Of a DNA stretch of 64,000 nt, positions 55,973 through 64,000 are shown one piece after another. Numbering within the stretch: the stretch's first letter is position 1; each line of letters opens with the position of its first letter. The position numbers and the translations under genes are program-made. The notes beneath the pieces are model-generated. The model did no database searches. It saw only the letters and a program-made list of their open reading frames with translations, and was not told where the DNA came from. Source of the stretch: Thioalkalivibrio sp. XN279 (GTDB taxonomy: Bacteria > Pseudomonadota > Gammaproteobacteria > Steroidobacterales > XN24). The DNA is taken from assembly GCF_011089885.1 (NCBI RefSeq), contig NZ_JAANBD010000015.1, positions 210,555 to 274,554 on the forward strand. Reading direction: 5' to 3'.

Positions 55973-56716
55973 ATGAGCGGAAGAACGGCGCTGGTGACCG
56001 GCGGCACGGGCTGCATCGGCAGGAAGATCTGCGAGACGCTGGCCGAGGCCGGTTACAGGGTGGCGGCCAACGGTCATCCTGCAGATGCGAACAACGCTGC
56101 GCGCTGGCAGGAAGAAGCGGCGGCGCGCGGGCTGGAGATCCACGTCGAAAACTTCGACGCGGGCGATTACGAGGCGACGCTGGCGGGCGCCCGGGCGGTG
56201 GAGGCGGCTGTCGGGCCGGTCGACGTGCTGATCAACGCCGCGGGCATCACGCGCGACGGACGGCTGGTGAACCTGGACCCCGAGGACTGGAAGGCCGTGG
56301 TGCGCACCAACCTCGACAGCGTCTACAACGCCACCAAGGCGGTCGTCGGCGGCATGATCAGCCGCAATTTCGGCCGCGTGGTGAACATCTCCTCGGTGAA
56401 CGGCCAGCGCGGCCAGTTCGGCCAGGCCAACTACTCGGCGGCCAAGGCCGGCGTGCACGGCTTCACCATGGCGGTGGCGCGCGAGGTGGCGCGCAAGGGC
56501 ATCACCGTGAACACGGTGTCCCCCGGCTACATCGAATCGCCGCTGATCATGCAGGTGCCCGAGACCATCCGCGAGGGCATCCGCGAATCCATCCCGGCCG
56601 GCCGTTTCGGCAAGCCGGAGGAAATCGCCCGCGCCGTGCTGTTCCTGGTCTCCGACGACGCCGCCTACATCACCGGTGCCGACCTGTCGGTGAACGGCGG
56701 CTACCACATGGATTGA
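55973..56716 (+). CDS. phaB: Acetoacetyl-CoA reductase-type SDR (first phaB copy)
   Basis: The 247-residue SDR has GGTGCIGRKI, INAAGITRDGRLVNL, the VNISSVNGQRGQFGQANYSA block with Tyr-x3-Lys (YSAAKAG), and VSPGYIESPLIMQVPE, close to PhaB of Cupriavidus. It reduces acetoacetyl-CoA to (R)-3-hydroxybutyryl-CoA with NADPH. CGGGAGACGCGC precedes the ATG. It heads the PHA cluster, and a second phaB-like gene ends the cluster on the opposite strand (60866-61591). Confidence 0.88.
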   Translation: MSGRTALVTGGTGCIGRKICETLAEAGYRVAANGHPADANNAARWQEEAAARGLEIHVENFDAGDYEATLAGARAVEAAVGPVDVLINAAGITRDGRLVNLDPEDWKAVVRTNLDSVYNATKAVVGGMISRNFGRVVNISSVNGQRGQFGQANYSAAKAGVHGFTMAVAREVARKGITVNTVSPGYIESPLIMQVPETIREGIRESIPAGRFGKPEEIARAVLFLVSDDAAYITGADLSVNGGYHMD

Positions 56717-56749
56717 TGCCGGCGCTTCACTCGCGGCCGCCGGGGCTGC

Positions 56750-57250
56750 ATGATGGTCCCCATGAAAGAACGCGTCATCCGCAAGTACGCCAACCGGCGC
56801 TTGTATGATCCTTCGGAGAGCCGTCACCTGACGCTCGACGAGGTGCGTGAGCTCATCGTCGCCGGTGAGCGCGTGCGCGTGGAGGACGCCAAGACCGGCG
56901 AGGACCTGACCCGCAGCATCCTGCTGCAGATCATCGTCGAGCGCGAGGAGGCCGGCCGCCCGCTGCTCTCCGCCGAGCTGCTGGAGCAGCTGATCCGTTT
57001 TTACGGCGGCGCCATGCAGGATTTCCTCGCCGCCTACCTGGAGCGCTCCGTCGGCGCCTTCGTCGACCAGCAGTCCCGTTTCCAGGACCATGTGCTGAAG
57101 ATGATGCAGGACACCCCGCTGGCCACCATGGGGCAGCTGGCGGAGCAGAACCTGGCCGCCTGGCAGGACTTCCAGCGCGGCCTGCTCGGCGGCGGCAGGA
57201 CGCAAGCGCAAAAACCAGGCTCCGGCGCCGGGCCCAAGAAGCGGAAGTAA
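56750..57250 (+). CDS. phaR: PHA synthesis repressor PhaR
   Basis: The 166-residue protein has the PhaR/PhbF N-terminal signature VIRKYANRRLYDPSESRHLT and the second conserved block QIIVEREEAGRPLLSAELLE, followed by a helical C-terminus. PhaR binds both DNA and PHA granules; it represses phasin genes until granules titrate it. Tandem ATGs lie at 56750, 56753 and 56762; the first is used because of GGGG upstream, but 56762 gives the most typical family start. Confidence 0.93.
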   Translation: MMVPMKERVIRKYANRRLYDPSESRHLTLDEVRELIVAGERVRVEDAKTGEDLTRSILLQIIVEREEAGRPLLSAELLEQLIRFYGGAMQDFLAAYLERSVGAFVDQQSRFQDHVLKMMQDTPLATMGQLAEQNLAAWQDFQRGLLGGGRTQAQKPGSGAGPKKRK

Positions 57251-57265
57251 AAAGCTTTTCAAACA

Positions 57266-57283
57266 GTAGGTTAAAATACCTAC
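57266..57283. promoter_or_regulatory. Palindrome GTAGGT-TAAAAT-ACCTAC upstream of phaP
   Basis: Perfect 6-nt arms flank TAAAAT, 15 nt after phaR ends. The centre looks like a -10 box. It may be an operator for a second regulator, or the end of phaR transcription. Confidence 0.5.
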
Positions 57284-57301
57284 GCCCAGCGGCGCGGAAT
57301 C

Positions 57302-57333
57302 TTTTTGCAATGCAAAAAACTTTCTGCTATGGT
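57302..57333 (+). promoter_or_regulatory. Candidate phaP promoter with PhaR operator over the -35
   Basis: TTTTTGCA-A-TGCAAAAA (57302-57318) is a perfect palindrome with 8-nt arms. Its right half overlaps a -35 TTGCAA (57306-57311), and TATGGT (57328-57333) lies 16 nt on. The TGC-centred palindrome resembles reported PhaR operators, and the position fits repression of phaP by PhaR. Confidence 0.6.
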
Positions 57334-57391
57334 TCCTCCCGGGTCGGCGCCCTGCCGGGCGCCAGTAGCGGAACAAGCCGAGGAACACAGC

Positions 57392-57760
57392 ATGAACTAC
57401 GGATTCGAGAACTTTTTTGCCAAGACGCAGGACGCCATGGCGCCCCTGTCCGAGCTCACCGAGTTCGGCTTCGACACCTTCGAGAAGGGCCTGCAGTTCC
57501 AGGCCGAGGTCATGGGCGACGCCCTCGATTTCGCCACCGAAGAGATGAAGCTGCTCTCGAGTGCCACCAGCCCGAGCGAGTACTTCCAGGGCCAGGTCGA
57601 GCTGGCGCAGGGCTTTGCAGCCCGCGCGCAAAAGCGCGCCCAGGCGCTCGGCGCCGCGGCGACCGAGATGCAGACCACGCTGGTGAGCTGGGCCGAACAG
57701 GGCTTCAAGCAGGCGCAGTCTTCTTTCGAAGACACGCTGGCTGCAACCAAGGCAGCCTGA
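57392..57760 (+). CDS. phaP: Phasin family protein
   Basis: The 122-residue all-helical protein opens MNYGFENFFAKTQDAMAPLS and has repeated amphipathic segments (EFGFDTFEKGLQFQAEVMGD, VELAQGFAARAQKRAQALG), matching phasin_2. Phasins coat PHA granules and set their size. CGAGGAACACAGC precedes the ATG. It has its own promoter and terminator, consistent with the high expression expected of a granule protein. Confidence 0.9.
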   Translation: MNYGFENFFAKTQDAMAPLSELTEFGFDTFEKGLQFQAEVMGDALDFATEEMKLLSSATSPSEYFQGQVELAQGFAARAQKRAQALGAAATEMQTTLVSWAEQGFKQAQSSFEDTLAATKAA

Positions 57761-57772
57761 AGCGAGCAAGCA

Positions 57773-57806
57773 ACGGGCGGGACGGTGGCGTCCCGCCCGT
57801 TTTTTC
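57773..57806 (+). terminator. Rho-independent terminator of phaP
   Basis: ACGGGCGGGAC and GTCCCGCCCGT are perfect arms around GGTGGC, followed by TTTTTT. It starts 13 nt after the stop codon. Confidence 0.93.
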
Positions 57807-57888
57807 ATGGGCTTGCAGCCCGCCTGCGCGGGTGGCAAGTTGAACGGCCGGGACAAGGCCGTAACGAACAACCAAGGCAGGCAGCACC

Positions 57889-59082
57889 ATGAGCACTCCA
57901 CAGCGTGAAGTCGTCGTCGTATCCGCCGTTCGCACCGCCATCGGCACCTATGGAGGCGCGCTCGCGGGAACGCCGCCGGCCGAACTCGCTGCGCTGTGCG
58001 TGCGGGAATCCGTCGCCCGTGCCGGGCTGGAGTCCGCCGACATCGACCACTGCGTGTTCGGCAACGTTATCCACACCGAGCCGCGGGACATGTACATGGC
58101 CCGCGTGGCGGCGGTGAATGGCGGCCTGCCGGTCGAGACGCCTTCGCTGACGGTCAACCGGCTGTGCGGCAGCGGCCTGCAGGCCATCGTATCGGCCGCC
58201 CAGCTCATCCTGCAGGGCGATGCCGGGGCCGCCGTGGCCGGCGGCGCCGAATGCATGAGCCGGGCGCAGTACTGGCTGCCGGGCATGCGCTTCGGCCAGC
58301 GCCTCGGCGACGGCCAGGTCATCGACGCCATGGTTGGGGCGCTCAGCGATCCCTTCGATTCCTGCCACATGGGCATCACTGCGGAGAACGTCGCCGAACG
58401 CTGGGGCATCAGCCGCGAGGACCAGGACGCACTCGCGCTGGAAAGCCAGCAACGCGCCGCCCGGGCCATCGACGAGGGTCGTTTCAAGGGCCAGATCGTT
58501 CCCGTGGAGGTCAAGGTCAAGCGCGAGAAGAAAGCCTTCGACACCGACGAGCACGTGCGCCGCGAGACCACCCTGGAAACGCTGGCGAAGCTGCGCCCGG
58601 CCTTCAAGGGCGACGGCAGCGTCACGGCCGGCAACGCCTCCGGCCTCAACGACGGCGCCGGCGCGGTGGTGCTGGTGGAACGCGCCGCGGCCGAGGCGCG
58701 CGGCCTCAAGCCGATGGCGCGGCTGGTCGGTTACGGCTTTGCCGGCGTGGAGCCGAAGTACATGGGCATCGGCCCGGTGCCGGCCACGCGCGCGCTGCTC
58801 GACCGCATCGGCCTGAAGGTGTCCGACATCGACGTGTTCGAGGTCAACGAGGCGTTCGCCGCACAGGCGCTGGCGGTGTGCCGCGACCTCGACCTGCCCG
58901 CCGACAAGGTGAATCCCAACGGCAGCGGCATATCGCTGGGCCACCCCATCGGCGCCACCGGCTGCATCATCACCGTCAAGGCGCTGCACGAGCTGGAACG
59001 GGTCGGCGGCCGCTACGCGCTGGTGACGATGTGTATCGGCGGCGGGCAGGGCATCGCCGCCGTGTTCGAGCGCCTGGGCTGA
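57889..59082 (+). CDS. phaA: Acetyl-CoA C-acetyltransferase (beta-ketothiolase)
   Basis: The 397-residue thiolase has nucleophile Cys93 in NRLCGSGLQ, NEAFAAQALAV, GHPIGATG (His near 353) and the second Cys in TMCIGGGQG. The length matches biosynthetic thiolases. It condenses two acetyl-CoA to acetoacetyl-CoA, the first PHB step. AAGGCAGGCAGCACC precedes the ATG. phaC follows by 10 nt. Confidence 0.95.
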   Translation: MSTPQREVVVVSAVRTAIGTYGGALAGTPPAELAALCVRESVARAGLESADIDHCVFGNVIHTEPRDMYMARVAAVNGGLPVETPSLTVNRLCGSGLQAIVSAAQLILQGDAGAAVAGGAECMSRAQYWLPGMRFGQRLGDGQVIDAMVGALSDPFDSCHMGITAENVAERWGISREDQDALALESQQRAARAIDEGRFKGQIVPVEVKVKREKKAFDTDEHVRRETTLETLAKLRPAFKGDGSVTAGNASGLNDGAGAVVLVERAAAEARGLKPMARLVGYGFAGVEPKYMGIGPVPATRALLDRIGLKVSDIDVFEVNEAFAAQALAVCRDLDLPADKVNPNGSGISLGHPIGATGCIITVKALHELERVGGRYALVTMCIGGGQGIAAVFERLG

Positions 59083-59092
59083 GGGGTCCATC

Positions 59093-60823
59093 ATGTCCGT
59101 GTTGAAGCATTTCACGCCTGCCAACCTGCAGACCCAGTACCAGATGACCCGCGTCATGGCGGGGCTCTCCGCGGACGTCACTCGCGCCTATGCGCAGTGG
59201 ATGACGGCGCTGGCGCTGCACCCGGGCTTCGTCATGAAGCACTCGGTGTCGCTCACCGGCGACTACCTCGGTATCGGCGGCGAGCTGCTGCGCCAGGCGG
59301 TCGGCAGCCCGGTCAAGCCCAACGGCCACGGCGGCGACCGCCGTTTCAGCGGCGAGAGCTGGGAGCGCCGGCCCGTGTTCAACGCCGTGCGCAAGGCCTG
59401 GCAGGCCAACACGCGGACCCTCCTGTCGCTGGCCGAGGGCACGCCCGGCCTCGACGCGGACACGGCGCGCAAGCTGCGCTTCTTCACCGGGCAGTTCCTC
59501 GATGCCGTGGCACCGAGCAACTACGCGCTCAGCAACCCCGAGGTGCTGGCCGCGGCCAGGGCCACCAGGGGCCGCAACTTCATCGACGGCCTGCGCAATT
59601 TCTGGTCCGACCTCGACCTGGAGCACGGCCGGCTGAAGATCAGCATGTCGGACATGGGGGCGTTCAAGGTCGGGCGCGACCTCGCCATCACCCCCGGCAA
59701 GGTGATCTACCAGAACGAGCTCATGCAGCTCATCCAGTACACGCCGACCACCGCCAAGGTGGCGCGCCGCCCGCTGCTGATCATCCCGCCGTGGCTGAAC
59801 AAGTACTACGTGCTGGACATGCAGCCCTCGAATTCGCTGGTGCGCTGGGCGGTGGAGCAGGGACACACCGTGTTCCTGATTTCCTGGGTGAACCCGAACG
59901 GCGAGACCCGGGACAAGACCTTCGACGACTACCTGCGCGAGGGCCCGCTCGCCGCGCTCGACGTCATCAAGGACGTCACCGGCCAGAAGGAAGTCAACGC
60001 CATGGGCTATTGCCTGGGCGGCATCCTGCTGACCGTGCTGCTGGCCTGGCTGGAGAAGAAGGGCGAGAAACCCATCCGCTCGGCCACCTTCATGACCACG
60101 CTGGTGGATTACTCGGACGTCGGCGACATCAAGGTGTTCGTCAACGAGGAACTGGTGGACCGGCTCGAGGCCGCGGGGCGCGCCAAGGGTTTCATCCCGG
60201 GCGACAATGTCTCCTGGGGCTTCCGCATGCTGCGCGCGCCAGACCTCATCTGGTCGTTCATCATCAACCACTACCTGCTCGGCAAGCCGCGCGTGCCCTT
60301 CGACCTGTTGTACTGGAACGAGGACGCCACCAACATGCCGGCGGCCTGCCACACCTGGTTCATGCGCAACATGTACCTGAAGAACCTGCTGCGGGAGCCC
60401 GACGCGCTGGAAGTGGCCGGGGAACGCATCGACGTCAGCCGCATCAAGACGCCGTCCTACGTGCTCGCCACACGCGACGACCACATCGCGCCGTGGAAGA
60501 CCTGCTACCAGGCGACGCAGCTGTTCTCGGGGCCGAGCCGTTTCGTGCTCGGCAACTCGGGGCACATCGCCGGCGCCATCAACCCGCCGACCAAGGTCAA
60601 GTACGGCTATCGTGCCGGCGACGAGACGCCCGCCAACCCCGACGCCTGGTTCGAGGCCACCGAGGAACATCCCGGGAGCTGGTGGGTGGACTGGGGCAAG
60701 TGGCTCAAGCAGCACACCGGCGGCCAGGTCAACGCGCGCCAGCCGGGCAAGCACAAGGACTACCCGGTGATCGAGGACGCGCCCGGCGCCTACGTCAAGC
60801 GCAGCATGGAAGAGACGCGCTAG
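59093..60823 (+). CDS. phaC: Class I poly(3-hydroxyalkanoate) synthase
   Basis: The 576-residue protein has a PhaC N-terminal domain and alpha/beta hydrolase core with lipase-box-like GYCLGG (Cys307), catalytic Asp463 in TRDDHIAPW and His491 in GNSGHIAG. Length and the absence of a partner subunit fit class I (short-chain 3-hydroxyacyl-CoA). It polymerises 3-hydroxybutyryl-CoA on granules. It is cotranscribed with phaA. The C-terminal WWVDWGKWLKQHTGG segment is typical. Confidence 0.95.
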   Translation: MSVLKHFTPANLQTQYQMTRVMAGLSADVTRAYAQWMTALALHPGFVMKHSVSLTGDYLGIGGELLRQAVGSPVKPNGHGGDRRFSGESWERRPVFNAVRKAWQANTRTLLSLAEGTPGLDADTARKLRFFTGQFLDAVAPSNYALSNPEVLAAARATRGRNFIDGLRNFWSDLDLEHGRLKISMSDMGAFKVGRDLAITPGKVIYQNELMQLIQYTPTTAKVARRPLLIIPPWLNKYYVLDMQPSNSLVRWAVEQGHTVFLISWVNPNGETRDKTFDDYLREGPLAALDVIKDVTGQKEVNAMGYCLGGILLTVLLAWLEKKGEKPIRSATFMTTLVDYSDVGDIKVFVNEELVDRLEAAGRAKGFIPGDNVSWGFRMLRAPDLIWSFIINHYLLGKPRVPFDLLYWNEDATNMPAACHTWFMRNMYLKNLLREPDALEVAGERIDVSRIKTPSYVLATRDDHIAPWKTCYQATQLFSGPSRFVLGNSGHIAGAINPPTKVKYGYRAGDETPANPDAWFEATEEHPGSWWVDWGKWLKQHTGGQVNARQPGKHKDYPVIEDAPGAYVKRSMEETR

Positions 60824-60840
60824 GCGAGCAGGGCGCGGGT

Positions 60841-60860
60841 CCGGCCCGGCCCGGCCCGGC
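60841..60860. repeat. Short CCGGC tandem repeat
   Basis: Four consecutive copies of CCGGC lie between the convergent phaC and phaB stops. It is probably a slippage product; the 42-nt gap has no other feature. Confidence 0.6.
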
Positions 60861-60865
60861 AAGGC

Positions 60866-61591
60866 TCAGTACATGTGCTGGCCGCCGTTCACCGAGACGG
60901 TGGAGCCGGTGATGAAGTCGGCCTCGTCGGCCACCAGGAACAGCACCGCGCGCACGATGTCGTCGGTCTCGCCGAGCCGGCCGACCGGGATGCGCTGGAT
61001 GATCTTCTCCAGCACCGGCTCGGGGACGGCCCGCACCATCTCCGTGTTGACGTAACCGGGGGCGACGGCGTTCACCGTGACGTTGACCTTGGCGCCTTCC
61101 TGGGCGAGCGCCTTGGTGAAGCCGTGGATGCCGGACTTGGCCGCGGCGTAGTTCACCTGGCCGTACTGGCCCGCCTGGCCGTTCACCGAGCCGATGTTCA
61201 CGATGCGGCCGAACTTGCGCTCCCGCATGCCGTCGATGACGTGGCGGCACATGTTGAAACAGCTGGTGAGGTTGGTGCGGATCACCTCGTCCCAGGCCTC
61301 GAAACTCATCTTGTGCAACGTGCCGTCGCGCGTGATGCCGGCGTTGTTCACCAGCACCTCGACCGGGCCGAGTTCCTGCTCGATGCGCTTCACGCCCTCG
61401 CGGCTGGCCTCGAAGTCGCCCACGTCGAAGCGCACGGTCATGATGCCGGTGCGTTCCTGGAAGGATTTCGCCCGGTCGGTGCTGCCGACATAATTGGCCG
61501 CCACCGTGTATCCGGCTTGCGCCAGCGCCTCGGAAATGGCGCCGCCGATGCCGCGCGTGCCGCCCGTGACCACCGCTACGCGTCCCGTCAT
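60866..61591 (-). CDS. phaB: Acetoacetyl-CoA reductase (second phaB copy)
   Basis: The 241-residue SDR has VVTGGTRGIGGAI, VNNAGITRDGTLHKMS, VNIGSVNGQAGQYGQVNYAA with YAAAKSG, and APGYVNTEMVRAVPE, matching PhaB. It is closer to the standard sequence (including NAGITRD and the Q-Y-G-Q loop) than the first copy. It is transcribed towards phaC and ends 42 nt from it. Its upstream 145-nt gap is shared with aguA. Confidence 0.92.
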   Translation of the reverse strand: MTGRVAVVTGGTRGIGGAISEALAQAGYTVAANYVGSTDRAKSFQERTGIMTVRFDVGDFEASREGVKRIEQELGPVEVLVNNAGITRDGTLHKMSFEAWDEVIRTNLTSCFNMCRHVIDGMRERKFGRIVNIGSVNGQAGQYGQVNYAAAKSGIHGFTKALAQEGAKVNVTVNAVAPGYVNTEMVRAVPEPVLEKIIQRIPVGRLGETDDIVRAVLFLVADEADFITGSTVSVNGGQHMY

Positions 61592-61736
61592 GACTCTCTC
61601 CCCCGTTTTTTTTCGGCTTTGGCCGGTAAATATGGACTCCGGGCGCTCAACTTGCCACCCGTCGATGGTCTAAGATTGCGCGCCGTGATCATCCCCCGGC
61701 CCCGGCCGATCCCCGTAGCGCTTAAGGAGTCGTTCA

Positions 61737-62783
61737 ATGACCATGACCCGCCCGGCGCCCGCTGAGCTGGGCTATGCCATGCCTGCCGAATGGGCGCCGC
61801 ACCAGGCCACCTGGATTTCGTGGCCGCACAACCCCGAGACCTGGCCCGGCTGCCTGCCCGCGGCCGAGACCGCGATGGTCGCGGCGGTGAAGATGCTGGC
61901 CAGCGGCGAGACCGTACGCATCAACGTGCTCGACCCCGACCACGAGGCCCACGTGCGCGGCCTGCTGGGATCCGTGGCGGACAGCCCTGCGGTGGTGTTC
62001 CACCAGGTGCCGACCAATGACGCCTGGTGCCGGGACCACGGCGCCATCTTCGTGCGCGACGGCAAGGGCCGGCTGGCGGCGGTGGATTGCGGCTTCAACG
62101 CCTGGGGCGGCAAGTATCCGCCGTGGGACCGCGATGACGCCGTGGCGGCGCGCATGGCCGAGATCCTCGAACTGCCGCGCTTCGAGGGCGGCATGATCCT
62201 CGAGGGGGGTTCCATCGATGTGAACGGCGGCGGTGCGCTGCTGACCACCGAGCAGTGCCTGCTGAACCCCAATCGCAACCCCGGCCTGTCGCGCGCCGAC
62301 ATCGAGGAACGCCTGCAGCTGCTGTTCGGCGTGCGGCAGGTGCTGTGGCTGGGCGACGGCATCATCGGCGACGACACCGACGGCCACGTCGACGACATCA
62401 CGCGCTTCGTGGGGCACGACCGGGTGATCACCGTGGTCGAGCCGGACCCCGCCGATCCCAACCACGCCCCGCTGGCGGATAACCTGGAGCGCCTGCGCAG
62501 CATGCGCCTGGCCGACGGCCGGCCGCTCAGGATCATCGAGCTGCCCATGCCCGAGCCGGTGGAACTGGACGGCGCGCGCCTGCCGGCGAGCTACGGCAAC
62601 TTCTACATCGGCAACGAAGTGGTGTTGATGCCGGCCTTCGACCAGCCGCGCGACGAGGTCGCGGCGCGTATCCTCGCGCGTTGCCTGCCCGGGCGGCGCG
62701 TCATTCCAATCCGCGCCAACGAACTGGTGGTCGGCCTCGGCGCCTTCCATTGCCTGACGCAGCAGGTGCCGGCCGCGGGCTGA
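61737..62783 (+). CDS. aguA: Agmatine deiminase
   Basis: The 348-residue protein has the guanidino-modifying enzyme residues of AguA: MPAEWAPHQATWISWPHN, NDAWCRDHGAIFV, GGSIDVNGGGALLTTEQCLL, DGHVDDITRFV and the nucleophile Cys339 in GLGAFHCLTQQ. It converts agmatine to N-carbamoylputrescine and ammonia in the putrescine route. AAGGAGTCGTTCA precedes the ATG. The usual partner AguB is not in the window. Confidence 0.95.
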   Translation: MTMTRPAPAELGYAMPAEWAPHQATWISWPHNPETWPGCLPAAETAMVAAVKMLASGETVRINVLDPDHEAHVRGLLGSVADSPAVVFHQVPTNDAWCRDHGAIFVRDGKGRLAAVDCGFNAWGGKYPPWDRDDAVAARMAEILELPRFEGGMILEGGSIDVNGGGALLTTEQCLLNPNRNPGLSRADIEERLQLLFGVRQVLWLGDGIIGDDTDGHVDDITRFVGHDRVITVVEPDPADPNHAPLADNLERLRSMRLADGRPLRIIELPMPEPVELDGARLPASYGNFYIGNEVVLMPAFDQPRDEVAARILARCLPGRRVIPIRANELVVGLGAFHCLTQQVPAAG

Positions 62784-62860
62784 GCCCGCGGCTTGCTGCG
62801 GCGGGCCGGCTGCCCTAACCTTGCGCACCTGTTTCGCACCCCCAGGCAGGAGGGCTCCGC

Positions 62861-63841
62861 ATGTCCGATGCGCCCGTTTCCGCTTTCATCCGCCACCACT
62901 TCCGTCACTTCAACGGCGCCACCCTGGTGGACGCCGCGGACGCCTACAGCGCCCACCTCGCTGACGGCGGCGGCATGATGGTGACCCTGGCGGGCGCCAT
63001 GAGTACCGCCGAACTCGGCCTGTCGCTGGCCGAGATGATCCGCCAGGACAAGGTGCAGGCCATCACCTGCACCGGCGCCAACCTCGAGGAAGACGTGTTC
63101 AACCTGGTGGCGCACGATCACTACGTGCGCATCCCGGGCTACCGCGACCTCACGGCGCAGGACGAGGAAGAGCTGCTGGCGCGCCACCTCAACCGTGTCA
63201 CCGACACCTGCATCCCCGAGGAAGAGGCGATCCGCCGCATCGAGCACGTGGTGCTGGAGCACTGGCTGGCTGCCGACGGCGCCGGCAAGCGCTACTTCCC
63301 GCACGAGTACATGTACCAGATCCTGCTCAGCGGCAAGCTCGAGCAGCACTACCAGATCGATCCGAAGAACAGCTGGCTCCTCGCCGCGGCCCAGAAGAAC
63401 CTGCCGATCATCGTGCCAGGCTGGGAAGACTCGACGCTGGGCAACATCTACGCCAGCCACTGCATCACCGGCGAGATCAAGAACGTGCACACCGTGCGCA
63501 GCGGCATCGAGTACATGACCTACCTCGCGGCCTGGTACCAGGAGCAGGTCAAGGCCGGCCGCTCGATCGGCTTCTACCAGATCGGCGGCGGCATCGCCGG
63601 CGACTTCCCGATCTGCGTGGTGCCGATGCTGGAGCAGGACCTGCAGATGACCGACATCCCGCGCTGGGGCTACTTCTGCCAGATCAGCGACTCGACCACC
63701 AGCTTCGGCTCCTACTCCGGCGCGGTGCCGAACGAGAAGATCACCTGGGGTAAGCTCTCGGCCGACACGCCGAAGTTCATCATCGAGTCGGATGCGACCA
63801 TTGTGGCGCCGCTGATGTTCGCCATGATCCTCGGCTGGTAA
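62861..63841 (+). CDS. Deoxyhypusine synthase-like protein
   Basis: The 326-residue protein has the DHS fold signatures: GGGMMVTLAGAMSTAELGLS, ITCTGANLEEDVFNLVAHDH, YQIGGGIAGDFPI (NAD site) and NEKITWGKLSADT with the catalytic Lys. Bacteria lack hypusinated eIF5A, and bacterial DHS relatives have been linked to homospermidine or other polyamine synthesis. Placement 77 nt after agmatine deiminase supports a polyamine substrate. GCAGGAGGGCTCCGC precedes the ATG. Confidence 0.92.
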   Translation: MSDAPVSAFIRHHFRHFNGATLVDAADAYSAHLADGGGMMVTLAGAMSTAELGLSLAEMIRQDKVQAITCTGANLEEDVFNLVAHDHYVRIPGYRDLTAQDEEELLARHLNRVTDTCIPEEEAIRRIEHVVLEHWLAADGAGKRYFPHEYMYQILLSGKLEQHYQIDPKNSWLLAAAQKNLPIIVPGWEDSTLGNIYASHCITGEIKNVHTVRSGIEYMTYLAAWYQEQVKAGRSIGFYQIGGGIAGDFPICVVPMLEQDLQMTDIPRWGYFCQISDSTTSFGSYSGAVPNEKITWGKLSADTPKFIIESDATIVAPLMFAMILGW

Positions 63842-64000
63842 CGCCGGGCCGTCCCCGCAGCACCCGACAGCACCGGGCTCCGGATGCGTTGCCCCTGACC
63901 GCGGGGCCGGCGGTCCGGGCTCGGCTCGGTAAACTGGCGGTCGGTTACGTCGCCATCCGTGTTCTTAATCCGGTCGATTCCGAGCCACGGCCGTTGCCGT
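63842..64000. other. Trailing 159 nt with no identified gene
   Basis: No start codon with a ribosome binding site and no clear terminator is visible before the window ends. GGTAAACTGGCGGTCGG around 63930 could be part of a promoter region for the next gene. Confidence 0.3.

Overview
The window is G+C-rich throughout, densely packed and protein coding on both strands, with short intergenic gaps, many ATGA start/stop overlaps and no rRNA, tRNA, phage, transposase or CRISPR. The gene content points to a metabolically versatile gammaproteobacterium: a proteobacterial-type gshA, DUF2333, DUF2505 and PA3496-like small proteins, a CrbS/CrbR acetate switch beside acs, a class I PHA locus and an alkB alkane hydroxylase. 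I cannot name the genus.

Layout. 1-3875 (minus) is an operon with a histidine phosphatase, an ACAD10/11-like acyl-CoA dehydrogenase, its kinase-like phosphotransferase partner, an SDR and the start of a membrane protein. 4013-7236 (plus) is a four-gene overlapping operon (SDR, saccharopine-dehydrogenase-like, YheT-like hydrolase, small membrane protein). 7237-7658 holds two large hairpins. 7659-14126 carries an ABC exporter, GDPD, SDR, YbjN-like lipoprotein, DUF2505, DUF2333 and a glutathionyl-hydroquinone-reductase-like GST. 14189-22566 has an AhpD-like protein, an EAL protein, gshA, a Ca/Na antiporter, a Ser/Thr kinase-PP2C-isoaspartyl peptidase operon and lipoproteins.

22574-28981 (minus) is a candidate respiratory module: HemN-like radical SAM protein, an 11-haem cytochrome c fused to a b-type membrane domain, a six-haem NapC/NirT-like cytochrome and a thioredoxin/DsbD-like membrane protein. 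Next come an AraC regulator divergent from alkB, a secreted subtilase with PA and PKD domains, Hsp20, a GNAT, a rhomboid, a PutP-like symporter, a patatin, a YbaK-like deacylase and an SLC13 permease.

41101-54368 is an acetate-response neighbourhood: DEDDh exonuclease, cNMP/CBS/DUF294 protein, DUF4212 plus VC_2705-type symporter, the transporter-kinase fusion CrbS, the LuxR-type regulator CrbR and acs. Transported acetate is activated by Acs under CrbSR control. 54749-61591 holds a porin and the PHA locus (phaB, phaR, phaP, phaA, phaC, second phaB), which can store the resulting acetyl-CoA. 61737-63841 holds agmatine deiminase and a deoxyhypusine-synthase-like enzyme (polyamines).

The most unusual signal is a family of four hairpins (7244-7319, 7546-7619, 51335-51393, 51626-51680). 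They share a conserved loop but have different, compensated stems, and they sit in pairs between convergent genes. I read them as an unusual REP/BIME- or MITE-like element family.
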